64,000 nucleotides of DNA from Euborellia annulipes (Eukaryota > Arthropoda > Insecta > Dermaptera > Anisolabididae): contig JAKCPI010014840.1 in NCBI GenBank assembly GCA_023213315.1, forward strand, positions 1 through 64,000. Direction: 5' to 3'. The number at the start of each line of letters is the position of its first letter. The first letter of the stretch is position 1. Positions 1 to 10,034 of this stretch are shown here, in pieces. Both the position numbers and the translations under genes were made by a program. The notes under the pieces were generated by a model that was not told where the DNA came from, did no database searches, and worked only from the letters and a program-made list of their open reading frames with translations.

Positions 1-294
1 AAAGATGTATTGAATAACAAAAGAGATGATTATAATCATGATGATGATGATGATGAATAAGAATTAACGGAAATAATTAATTTTTTTTGTCCCTTGGTGT
101 TAGCTATTTGAATTTTAAATTTAATTAATTTATAAATTTAATTTAATTAAAATAAAAATAAAGATGATTTGGCAATTTTATTCTTCCCTCCAAGTGATGA
201 GTTAAATTTATATTTTAAAAATTAAAAATTAGACCATGAAGCTGTAAAACCTTTTTATTAAATACATTTTCATCTAACAAGTAAGTATAAGTTT

Positions 295-1302
295 GGCCCT
301 ACATGGTCAATCATTCTGATCAAAAGATGGAATCAAGTTAAGTGGCCGTCTAGGAACCTGTTTGACGCGAGCCAATCAATTGAAGGTGATTGATTAGAAT
401 TAAATTTGAATGACTCAATCGATTGATCGTCTAGGCGCATTTTGATCAATCTTTCCATCGAATCACACAATTAATAACCATGGAGTTTTCCCGGCTCTCC
501 AAAAAGATACAAAACGAAGACAGAAAGTGGAGGAAAAAGCACACAAAGTTCAGAACATGAGTTTTGAGCCTCATAATAGAATTACAGGTGAATAAATGCT
601 CATGATGGAGGTGATTTCTTAATTTATGCCATTCCTTGGACCAACGTCGTTTTCGATTTTTGTTTTTCCCTTTAGCGGCAACCAACATCAATACAAGAAA
701 GGTCAAATTGATGCTGGACACCATTGTTCGAAGTGTCCTTCCTAGTCGATAACTGAGTTTTGACCAAAAGATTGAAGATTACTAATTGACACGCGCTTCA
801 ATCAACCTTCAATGCCACGATCAAACTCCATTCACATTTGAGTTTTCGACTCGGAAGGACGCTTCAGAACAATGGTCTCCAACACCGATTTGACCTTCCT
901 TACATTGACATTGGTTGCCCGTTAAAGGGAAAAAACCAAAAGCGGAAACGACGTTGGTTCAAGGGGTGGTACAAATTCTTCTTGAGCATTTACTCCATTA
1001 CAATTATATTATGAGGCTCACAAACTCATGTTCTGAACTTTGTGGGCTTTTTCTCGAATATCGTCTTCATCTTGTATATATTTTTTTGGAAGAGCGAGGT
1101 AAACTTCATGATTGCCCGGCGAGGGACTGTATTGATTGATCAAAATGGGCCTAGACGATAAATCGTTTGAGTCAAATGATTGAGTGATTCAAACTTTCTA
1201 TCAACCACCTTCAATGATTGACTCAAGCGTCAAACAGGTTCCTAGACGGTCAATCTGGCTTGATTCAATCGATTGATCAAAATGATTCACCGTGTAAGGG
1301 GC
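295..1302. mobile_element. Large foldback element with PIF/Harbinger-like coding remnants
   Basis: Two arms of about 460 bp face each other (about 295-755 and 840-1302) around a loop of roughly 85 bp. The outer ends match as GGCCCTACATGGTCAATCAT on the left and the complement of ATGATTCACCGTGTAAGGGGC on the right. The arms have diverged by substitutions and small indels, so this is an old inverted duplication and not a recent artefact. Each arm, read from the loop outward, encodes a basic stretch (left arm KNRKRRWSKEWHK; right arm, after one frame change, KNQKRKRRWFKGWYK). That stretch resembles the region before the nuclease of PIF/Harbinger (ALP1-like) transposases. No full transposase remains. 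I found no convincing target-site duplication. The foldback is certain; the superfamily assignment is tentative. Confidence 0.75.
447..724 (-). pseudogene. Harbinger-like transposase N-terminal remnant (left arm)
   Basis: The minus-strand frame in the left arm holds the basic and aromatic run KNRKRRWSKEWHKLRNH. After that the frame drifts and no nuclease motif follows. The matching right-arm segment (about 880-1100, + strand) gives the same peptide only after allowing a one-base shift. Shared coding on two diverged arms suggests the foldback arose from a transposase-encoding element. The family call rests on resemblance to ALP1-like proteins and could be wrong. Confidence 0.35.
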
Positions 1303-2480
1303 ATCTTAAGACGTATCTTCATATAGACATTTTTTTTTTAAGAATCCAGTAATGAAATTCGGACCAGGATTGGAGACAAAGATCTTAATTATTACCACTG
1401 AGTTTCAAAAGATTTGGCCAGAGATAAAAAGGTTGATTCGGATTTTTTGAAAAAGTTATTAATTTTCTCGATTGAGGTTTAAAAAAAAAAAATAAAGTCA
1501 ATAATATCGCTTAAGGAGTGGGTAGAAGGGAGTTTCTCTCTTAAGGTAAAAAAAAAAAACAAGATTTTAACTTCCAAACATTTTCTCTAAAATAAATAAA
1601 TAAATAAATAGAAGGTAAAAAGAAGTAAAACTTTTTTCCTGTTGTTGTTGTTGTTGTTATTGGTCTATATAAAAGAGAAAGACTTATTGATTTAAGATAC
1701 AAATCCTTATATTGCGATATATTGACACTTTGGAAACGCAATCATCCTGACAATGCTTTAAGCGTACCCTCGATGCTTTTAGTTTAAGAATTTATGATTT
1801 AGACAAAAAAAACAATATTCAATTTTTGTGTTATTTGAAACTTTTTTTTTTTTTACGCCAAAACATTTGGTTTTGAGCCAGAATTTTTTTAAAGAGAAAA
1901 AATAAATAAACATCTCTTTTATACGGACATTGTTTAAAATCTAGAAAAATAACATAAATAAATGAATTTATAACATCATATATTAAGTGATGATCGTAGG
2001 GTAGGGCGATTATTGTGACTCCTCTGAAATGGGGAAATTCATGTCATGGAGATGCGAGAGGAATATGACCTGTTGGGGTAAATTCCCAAGTCCCAATTCA
2101 CCCTGCATAAGCCGAGTTAAAGAACTTCGTTCCAAAAAAGGATTGTTAGTAATCTAGGCATTGATATACAGCACATGGTAATTTTTTGCTGAGATGTAAA
2201 CCTTGTCCAAATTTGCCATAGGCAGGCCATCCCTTAGTAAGAGAAAATTATGGTGTACAGTTGGAGATAGCTCATTCTAACTCTCCATCCCTCATTCTTC
2301 CTATATCCTATATCTCAGGCCAACTTGTTTCCCTTCTAAGAAATTGGATTTAGGAAATAAAGTAATTAACAATCTAAACGAAGGGTTAAACTAGGCAATT
2401 CATTAGAATATGCAGATTCTGAAAGATTAATTTCGCTTAGTAATCTAATCGTGACTCTATTATATTGAATAAGCCAATAA
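1303..2480. other. Non-coding AT-rich DNA
   Basis: No gene or recognisable repeat. Contains homopolymer A/T runs, a short (AAAT)n tract near 1590-1610 and a (GTT)n tract near 1640-1657. The stretch around 1990-2150 is less AT-rich but I do not recognise it. Confidence 0.5.
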
Positions 2481-2595
2481 TGCCCAGTGGCTCAGAGAGC
2501 TGCTCGTGCCTAGGATTCCTAGTTCGCTTCCAGTCAAGAATTTATAATATTTCAACTGAACCAATCATTTGAAATAAATGAATCGTTTACTGTAG
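2481..2595 (+). repeat. Degraded tRNA-derived SINE (family A)
   Basis: Pol III-type boxes are visible: an A-box-like TGGCTCAGAGAG and a B-box-like AGTTCGCTTCC, followed by the family body (TTTCAACTGAACCAATCATT). The best complete relative is at 56095-56255. No clear tail is left here. Confidence 0.5.
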
Positions 2596-2680
2596 AAAGG
2601 CAACTAGTCCAACAAATATGCATTTTCAGTTGTTTGATGAAATTTGTTTTAAATAGGTCAACACATTGTTTACCGATTAA

Positions 2681-2880
2681 AGGTGGATTCACACCGGGAC
2701 CTGACTTGACTCGAGTTGAGTCCGGTGGCGAACCCAACCTATGTATTCCTATGGAGGTCCACATACTGCTTCCGAAACGGAGTTGTCGGCAGGCAGTGTG
2801 AACATCTCCATAGGAATACATAGGTTGGGTTCACCACCGGACTCAACTCAAGTCAAGTCAGGCCCCGGTGTGAATCCATC
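2681..2880. mobile_element. 200-bp foldback MITE flanked by TTAA
   Basis: Nearly perfect inverted repeat of about 85 bp per arm: the left end AGGTGGATTCACACCGGG pairs with the right end CCCGGTGTGAATCCATC. TTAA lies immediately outside both ends (2677-2680 and 2881-2884). TTAA would fit a piggyBac-type target, while TTA/TAA would fit PIF/Harbinger. The element is too short to encode anything. Its arms differ at only a few positions, so it is one of the younger foldbacks here. Confidence 0.8.
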
Positions 2881-2884
2881 TTAA

Positions 2885-4371
2885 AAGACACTTGTCCACC
2901 AAATAGTACGGCTATGGCGACGCCTTCAGATTTCTGTTTACTGCAGTTAGGTAACTAGTCCCGGACTTGTTCCCTGTTTTTTGCCTCTCCTGAAAAATTT
3001 TAAAATATAGAATGATGCCTTTCTGCAGTAAGCGATTCAAATAGGAATGGGGTCTAGTGCAAATAAAAAAAATATATATTTCATAAAAATGAATATGTGA
3101 AAGCCACATCAGATAACCTGATGCCGCAGTAGCAGCCTCAAACATCCACTCTCTTTTCTAAGCCATAAATTCACAAAATATAATAAAATTCTATCTAAAA
3201 TGACATATTTATAATAAAATTGATTAATTTTTGGCGGTAATCCAACAATGTTAAATACCAATTATAATTCAAATGACTAAATTTAATGAGAGACTTCTTT
3301 TTATTTTATTGCTTTTTGTTTATAAAGGGCAAGAAAGAAAGAAAAAAAAAATTATTTTCTGATACCATGCCAAATTATCATGTCACTCATGCGTGGTCCA
3401 GAGTTTATGTAGATTCTAAATGTACTGACGAATTCCCCCATTTCAACCCCGTATACTTTTTATTTCTCAAAAATTTAGTCAAAATGTTTTAATAATACCT
3501 TATTGAATTTGTCTTTTAATTAAAACATCAACAATAAAAGAAAAAAATATCAAGGCGGCTGATGAAATCAATTAATTTTCAAGAAGTAAAATTAAATTTT
3601 AATATTTTCTCTCCCTCTTTAACCCTTTTCTAAAAATAGAAGAGAAGAAGATTAAGAGGTGGGGAATGAGTGTTGTAGTCGTCATTGCTGCTGTTGTTGT
3701 TGTAGTTGTAATATCCAACCCTTTTATTCTCTATCTCCATTCATGTGGAGGAGGGGGGGGGGGATGGAACATGAACGCATCATTGTTAATTGCTTGTCAC
3801 TCTCTATATTGTCCCTCTCTTCTCTATCTCTCTCTACCTGTATATATATATATAAAAGGGATTTCAAAAATATAAATTAAATAAAACATTCACCTCCCTC
3901 TCTTATTCTCTTTTTATTTCCGCTTCATATGACAATTATCTGAAACACGATTTTATTTCATTTGTCCTCGTCGTCGTAATATTTTATATAGGTATATATA
4001 TATTTTTTTTTTTTTGAAAATTAAAGTTGAAATCTTAAAGGGGTCACATTTCATTGTATTTTCTTACGCATGGTTAAATCTAAATGGCGTTAATTTACAA
4101 GATATCAGTTTTTTTTTTCATTTCTCTTTTTTCTTTTCTAATACACACACCTTTTGATAACATTTTAGCTATTTACATTTTAAAAAAATAAATGAATAAA
4201 TATAGATAAGTATCTTGGTTATTTTCCTTTTATATTTAGATACATACAGTAGGTAATATGAATTCGTTAGCTATATTTTAATAACAACTATCTTTTTTTT
4301 CTTTGATAATATTTAGAAGCTGAACTCGAAAAAATAAAAATACATAACTTTGTTATTTTAGAAAAAAAAAA
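2885..4371. other. Non-coding AT-rich DNA with simple tracts
   Basis: No supported gene. Contains a poly-G run near 3750-3763, a TA tract near 3841-3854 and TC-rich stretches. Short open frames here are low complexity. Confidence 0.5.
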
Positions 4372-4705
4372 ATCATTGTGTGGTTTTATGAAACCACGAT
4401 CCAAGTGAAACTAACTTTTTTTCGGATCGTAGGCGTTTAACTGAAAATTTTCAGAAAATTATTCAATTAAGGGTATTAAAATCGCGTTTTTAATCTTAAC
4501 TTAATAAATGGAAAATGAGAATTGTTAATGGGAAATCAATAGACGCATGTTAAAAACTGAGAACAATATTTAGCAATTGAAGATTTTAATCATTTTAAAT
4601 TATTTTAAAAATTATATTTTATCTATTTTAAAATTGAATAATTAAATCTCACAATTAAGCGAAAAAATTTGAGAGGATCAAATAAAAGTTTCACTTTAAA
4701 AAAAA
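4372..4705 (+). repeat. Dispersed repeat, copy 1 of a pair
   Basis: This segment (for example GGTTTTATGAAACCACGAT and TTCGGATCGTAGGCGTTTAA) recurs in reverse orientation inside the terminal-inverted-repeat element at 12153-12752. Here the ends are missing, so it is a truncated or internal piece of the same family. Confidence 0.7.
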
Positions 4706-4818
4706 ATATGATAAAGAATATTAGTGGTCCATAATATAGCGAAAAAGAAGTTGGATATAAAAATTTTTATATCCAAATTCTTTGTCAGGTAATTTGAAGA
4801 ATTGGTAAGCCCTGATCC

Positions 4819-4983
4819 TAAAGGTGTGTCCACTGATAATCTAGCTAGATTTTGTCAATCACTCTAGACCTTAAACCTAAACTAGCTAGGGTGCTCTCAA
4901 TGGTGTGTCCATTAGTAGAGAGTCTCATATAGCTCTAGCTAGAGTAAATCTAGGAAAAAAATCTCCAGTGTACACGTACCTTA
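4819..4983. mobile_element. Short imperfect-TIR MITE
   Basis: The left end TAAAGGTGTGTCCACTG is an imperfect inverted match of the right end CCAGTGTACACGTACCTTA. TAA/TTA borders would fit a PIF/Harbinger-type MITE. The interior repeats CTAGCTAGA-like words. A family A SINE abuts it directly. Confidence 0.5.
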
Positions 4984-5131
4984 AGAACAGTGATAGAGCA
5001 CTGGTTTGGGGGTCAGGTCCTCCGCTTCACAGCGATAAATTATATTGGCTACCAATTAATCTAGAAAAATGTTGTTGGGATCTATCTAATTGGTCTCAAA
5101 TACCAAAAAAGTCCTTAAATAAATTTAAAGG
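4984..5131 (+). repeat. tRNA-derived SINE (family A)
   Basis: Starts with a tRNA-like head (GTGATAGAGCACTGGTTTGG), then the family body ATTGGCTACCAATTAATCTA, and ends with the family signature CCAAAAAAGTCCTTAAATAAA. The orientation is set by the head-to-tail order. Confidence 0.7.
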
Positions 5132-5498
5132 AAAAAAAGAAGTCACTTTGGAATTAATTTCATCTTCACTGATATTTAAGGTTAAAAAAAATTTTTTTTC
5201 ATTAATAATTTCTCTCATTTTTTTTTTTTAATAAATTTCATATTATTTATTAATAATACCGATCTATTTATGTAAAGAGCATTTTATTTTTAAAGAAAGA
5301 TTCTAAATTTATTTTCAATATTAATAATATAACCTTGAAGTATTATTATCAACTTTTAATTAAATAAAAAAAAGAGAGAAATATTACCTGTGATGAGACG
5401 AGAGTTAAAAAAAATCATTTATTTAATACATTTAATGGACATTAAAAATGTGTATAGATATATTGACATTTCTTAATCAACTCTGCATGCGAATTGGG

Positions 5499-5880
5499 CC
5501 AATGCTGTAAGATATAATAAATATTACTAATGATGTTTTATTTATCAATGCTCATTTCAACTTGGAATAAACCGATGATGGCATTATTTCATTAAAGCGT
5601 AAACATCTCCAAATTATTGAGGGTTTATTTATACATACTGGCCTACTTATCTTTGCCATGTATAAACGAATATTTATTTAGAATGTTGAAGGAAGAGAGG
5701 ATGTCAGCCAAAAAGGAGCCTCTATCGAATAAAAATCTCCAATCAGAAAACGTTTCGGGTTTAATTAGATAAAACCATCATCAGTTCTTTAGAGCTGAAA
5801 TGAGCATAAAATAATAATTGTAATACAACAACATAAAATATTTTTTAAATAATAAAAACATCAGATCTTACATTATTGGC
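5499..5880. repeat. Penelope-type terminal inverted repeat region
   Basis: GGCCAATGCTGTAAGAT on the left pairs with CTTACATTATTGGC on the right. TGCTCATTTCA and TGAAATGAGCA also pair, making an imperfect foldback. The centre (GAAGGAAGAGAGGATGTCAG, then AGCCAAAAAGGA) also occurs upstream of the endonuclease frame near 7290-7320, in the opposite orientation. That links this region to the neighbouring Penelope-like element. Confidence 0.6.
5751..5784 (-). ncRNA. Hammerhead-like motif of Penelope-type termini
   Basis: Read on the minus strand it is CTGATGATGGTTTT, a loop, AAACCCGAAACG: a CTGANGA box, a short stem, then GAAAC. Penelope-like elements are known to carry hammerhead ribozyme motifs. 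Here one extra base separates the CTGATGA box from the stem, so catalysis is uncertain. Confidence 0.4.
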
Positions 5881-6089
5881 AATCTCAAGATGCACACCAT
5901 TGAGATGCAGATAGAGTTGTTATATATAAACATATACAAAATTATATACACTGTAAAAAAAAATATGAATTTTCAATCATTTTCCATATACTTTCGTGGT
6001 TGAATATTAATATGCCCAGGATATGAAATAAAATTAATATAAAAGTTTATGAACAAATTACCAACTTTTAAACTTATCTTTTTCTTTGT

Positions 6090-6160
6090 GTGCCGCCAAA
6101 TTTTGAAATCGTTAAAAGTGCACCGCGACAAGTTGAGAATCACTGGTCTGAACGTTCTCA
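6090..6160. repeat. Possible hAT-type end fragment
   Basis: GACAAGTTGAGAATCACTGG resembles the outward end of hAT MITEs (CAGTGNTTCTCAA on the other strand). No partner end or target duplication was found. Confidence 0.3.
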
Positions 6161-6834
6161 AATAACTCGACTACCTCAAGGAATTTTTATTAATATTATT
6201 TTATAATTATTTTAAGGAAACTTGAAATTATTCTTTTAAAATTTATTTCACAAATCTAAATTTATTAAATTCTGGTTTGAAATTCGCGCTCTAAACTATT
6301 TAAATATTTATGAAGTATATTACAATCATACTAATTAAATAATTTTTATAAAGTAATTCAACTAAATAGCTATAAAAATAAAAATAAAAATTAACAATTT
6401 TTACCAAAATAATTAATTTTAAAATATACAAGACATTTGTTAGGTTGGCAACAAATTGAACTTTCTCAATATATTCATAAACAGTTTATGAAACAGAGTT
6501 CCTATACTTGTATAGGAAGTTTTTTGGAAGTTTTTTTAACAGTGTAAAAAATACAAAATTTGCATATTAGTTGTATGATGCTCATTAGTCAACACGGCCA
6601 AGTCTCAAATGTATATAAAATTTAATTATCAAATACAGTTATTATATGATAAATACTGGGGAAGCAATGAACCCTCAGTACATTGACCCATAATACATCT
6701 TAATAAAAACGAAATCTCACAAAAGCGTGCATTTGACCTATTTGAAAACATATTATTTATTTGCAATTGACAATTTTATAAATTAATTCATAATAAATTC
6801 TCAAATTACAAAGTTATAAACAATTTTATAATAT

Positions 6835-7317
6835 TTACATCTGGGCGTCTACATTATTTAAGATGGACAAATATATATTACTAAGGCCAATACAATCAGT
6901 CTGATAGTTTAATGCCCTATGTCCATATGTTTTTATAAAACATTTTTCTGCTACCAGACGTTTATATGTGTTGTCCACCTTCATCAGAATGACTGCGTTG
7001 TCAAAGTCAAATCCATGCATAAATTCAATCGCATGAGAACTCAGAGCTGTCGATGTTTTAATATTTTTTATACTCAATTCATGTTCCCTTTTTCGCAACG
7101 AAAACATGCGAGATGTTTGCCCCACATAAACCTTAGTGGGATTGGGGCAGCCAAGGCAACGAATTAAGTATATTACGTTATGTTGTTCATGGGGAGGGAC
7201 TACATCCTTATTATTATACAAAAAGGAAATATTGCCTCTGGATGATAAAGCCGTACGGACATTATGCAGTTTGAATATTTTTTGAATTTTCCTTTTTGGC
7301 TGACATCCTCTCTTCCT
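6835..7317 (-). pseudogene. Penelope-like element GIY-YIG endonuclease domain (partial)
   Basis: An open frame of 160 codons runs from just after a stop at 7318-7320 to a stop at 6835. It is the C-terminal part of a Penelope-like retroelement polyprotein. The endonuclease core is visible as VIYLI, then RCLGC, then KVYVGQT, followed by SLRKREHE, which supplies the arginine and glutamate expected of GIY-YIG nucleases. The leading GIY is changed to VIY. The upstream part (IQKIFKLHNVRTALSS) fits the linker between reverse transcriptase and endonuclease in this class. No reverse transcriptase is present: the frame is closed upstream by a stop, and the next frame reads into terminal-repeat sequence. 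It is therefore a 5'-truncated copy. Family members nick DNA for target-primed reverse transcription. Confidence 0.85.
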
Positions 7318-7544
7318 TCAACATTCTAATTGCTGAACAGCCACTTCTATTATCAACAGAATATTTATTTATACTAGAGTCAAATATCCTTCGGAAGAGA
7401 TGACCCCACTTACGCATGGGGAGGAATTATATGTATTTGAAAAATATAATTCAATTTTAATGTTTTTTAGACTATTTAACCATTCTTGTCAATATAAATG
7501 AATCAATCCTTAGCTAAGAAGAAAAATGTTTATTTGTTGGTGGT

Positions 7545-7640
7545 CGAAAGTTCGGCGACCTGGTGGCAAGCACATCGATGCCCCGTGAAGGCTGGAGATC
7601 TTGGGTTCGATGGTCACCAACAAACACACCTACAAATTTA
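7545..7640 (+). repeat. tRNA-derived SINE fragment (family C)
   Basis: Contains CGACCTGGTGGCAAGCACAT (A-box region) and CTGGAGATCTTGGGTTCGAT (B-box region). It matches the two arms at 46655-46975, so it is a solitary copy of that family. Confidence 0.6.
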
Positions 7641-8879
7641 TGAAATATACATTCTAGTGGAAGAGGTCTATTTTACTTTTTGACAGGAATGAAGTAATCT
7701 TAGGTTTAAATGGAAACTCATTTCAGTATCATTCCCATGAGTTATTCCTCAGAGTAATCACAACGTGTCAGGTCTGACAATAATGACTCAAGAAAGAGTA
7801 TATATATTATTTTATTTTAAACCAGTGACTATTATCTTTCTTTAATGAAGTCAAGTTTGGACGAGAGGAAACGTAACCTTTTTTTTTTTGATGCTAATAA
7901 CACTACGAAGTGTATTTAATTCACCTGAGAGTCTTCTAATAAATAAACAAGAGCAATCTGGACTAAGAGAATAAGTAAATTAGCTCATTTAATTAATTAA
8001 CTTTTTCTTTAGAACGCAGCCAATTTAATTCGGAGTGGTACAGAAAAGTGGTTTAGAAACTGAAAAGAATAATAATCTATATCTATCTCATTATAGTTTT
8101 TATACTTAGAAATAGTTCTTGGTCTGATTGACTAAAGACAGGAGATGGGAGTTTCTAATCAACTATTTATAAAATTTCACTCCTCCCTTTTCAAATGACA
8201 ATTTATTTTTTCTTGAACAAAAAAAGATTAAATCGTTTAATTAAAATATTCCAAATAATTTATTAGAGAAAGATCCTCTCTATAATTAGCCCCTCCACTT
8301 TTCATTTCTATTTTAATCCTTTCTCTAATGCGTTTGCCCATATGCTTTCTTCGTAATTTTGTTTTTATTTGTTCTCAACCTGTTGATTGTTTGTTCTTCC
8401 ATAAGGTTAATTTTTTTTTATGACAGTTTTTTTTCATATTTATTAGAAATTAGAGTGGGTTGCTAATCAATAGTTGAAAAAAAAATTATTAAGATTTCAT
8501 TTTGATTTTCATAATTTTATCAAATTCTCTGAAGCTTAAATATGAAATTCTCAATTAAATAATGTTTAGTTGGACATAGTGACATTTATAAATAGCCTGT
8601 AAGGAGAAAATTTGGTGAGATTACGAAAGCATGCATTTCTTTCGTTTTTGAATAGCTGGAAGATAGGCAACACACATAACCAGGTTGTAAGGGAATTTTT
8701 TAGTAAAAAGTTAAAAATTATCTCTTGTGTCTGAAGCAAGTTGAAAAAAAAAATTCAATTCAATTGAATTGGCTGAAATAAATATTGCCCTTGATATCTT
8801 TAAAGATTTTAAACGAAAATAATAAAAAAAGTGCATAGACATAGCGTTGTGAGGCATTTATTCCTTCCCATCGCCTTTA
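7641..8879. other. Non-coding AT-rich DNA
   Basis: No gene or clear repeat recognised. Typical A/T runs throughout. Confidence 0.5.
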
Positions 8880-9119
8880 GTTATCAGTAAAGACCAGATT
8901 TTAAGCTTATTGCTGAATTTTATACATTTCGTTTTAAAATTCCTACAGATTATGGAGATATTCAGGAGAGAAGACAAACGAATTATAGGCACAGATATTT
9001 TTATGAGTCAATTATGAAGTTTGGCCCTTCAAGACTCCCCCCCCCCTCCCCTTCCCAATTTTGGCTCGGGCCTGTCTGCGGCAGATACTCTCCTTTCCTT
9101 TCCTATAATGGTCCTTTTT

Positions 9120-9826
9120 ACTTTCTCTTACCTATGTATATATGTAATATATATATAGAGAGAAAGTATTGGATTCATGTCAAAAATTCGATGTCGAGAT
9201 TTTGATGGATCTTCACGTTTTGAGGTCCCCTGAATCCAAAAAAGTGGTTTTCGCGACATGGTCTGTCTGTGTGTGTGTGTGTGTGTGTGTGGGTGTGTGG
9301 GTGTGTGTGTGGGTGTGTGTGTGGGTGTGTCTGTGTTCAATTTTAAGCATGAAGGAATTGAGCTATGAGGCTGAAATTTTATATTTAAGTTAAACACCCT
9401 CCTGGACCGGAAAAATAAGCTTTTAATCAAAATCGGCCAAAGAGTACTAGTACTTTACTGATGTACTTTTTCAGTTTTTTTCGATTTTCTCAAAATTTGC
9501 TCCAACGATTTTTTTTTAAATTCAAAAATCAATTATTTTTTAGATGCTCTTTAAAATGTATATTCTCATTTTGCGATTGAAATCTTCTGAAGACCACTTT
9601 ACTCTTGTATTTCATAGGAAAGATAGGAGAAATGGTTGCCATGGTAACAAAATATAAATATTTTCCCATACTTATAAATTTTACATCTGAATTCAAATGT
9701 TCCGTACTGTCGGGAACTAAATATATGTCGACACAAAAAATCTGGTGTGACAAGCACAGAACACAACTTTCGATTACCGAAGGTAAGAGAAAGTTGTGTG
9801 CTGTGCGCCAGTCACACCAGATTTTT
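9120..9826 (+). mobile_element. HP-family repeat, full-length copy
   Basis: Begins with ACTTTCTCTTACC and a TA-rich hairpin closed by GAGAGAAAGT. The conserved body (TCGATGTCGAGATTTTGATG, GGTCCCCTGAATCCA), a (GT)n tract and further conserved body follow. It ends in a hairpin of about 92 bp at 9735-9826 whose arms are built on CTGGTGTGAC and GTCACACCAG. This copy lies inside the hAT element at 8888-10026. Open frames on both strands are short and not preserved as coding. I do not recognise the family. Confidence 0.85.
9262..9335 (+). repeat. (GT)n-type microsatellite inside HP repeat
   Basis: Interrupted GT/GTGG tract that grew from the GTCTGTCTGT stretch conserved in the HP family. Other copies show short GACA or CA versions at the same place. 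Confidence 0.8.
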
Positions 9827-10034
9827 AATATTTCGAAATAGTAATATAATAGTATAGTAATAATAGCATAATTTAGTAGAAAAGTATGTATAAAGCCTTT
9901 TTTACTTAAGTTGCTTATGTGATGCTTTTTGTCAAATTTTATGCTTATTAACCAACTTTTTATTCAAGATTTTTATGCTTTTTAAAGCACTTTTTCATAT
10001 TTTTGTGCTTTTTTTTCCGGTCTTTAGTTATCAG

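Larger units (their letters stand above)
8888..10026. mobile_element. hAT-like non-autonomous transposon with 8-bp target duplication
   Basis: The exact 8-bp direct repeat GTTATCAG sits at 8880-8887 and 10027-10034. Just inside are inverted termini TAAAGACCAGA on the left and TCCGGTCTTTA on the right. The 3' half is rich in TGCTTTTT/TGCTTATT words. An HP-family repeat (9120-9826) occupies most of the interior and is probably a later insertion. No transposase frame is present. The 8-bp duplication supports the hAT superfamily; the exact family is unknown. Confidence 0.8.

Noticed and set aside
9529..9841. Open frames on both strands of HP copies that look alike between copies
   Set aside because: They are alike because the DNA copies are alike. 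Similar-length frames occur on both strands and are broken in other copies, and no protein domain is recognisable.
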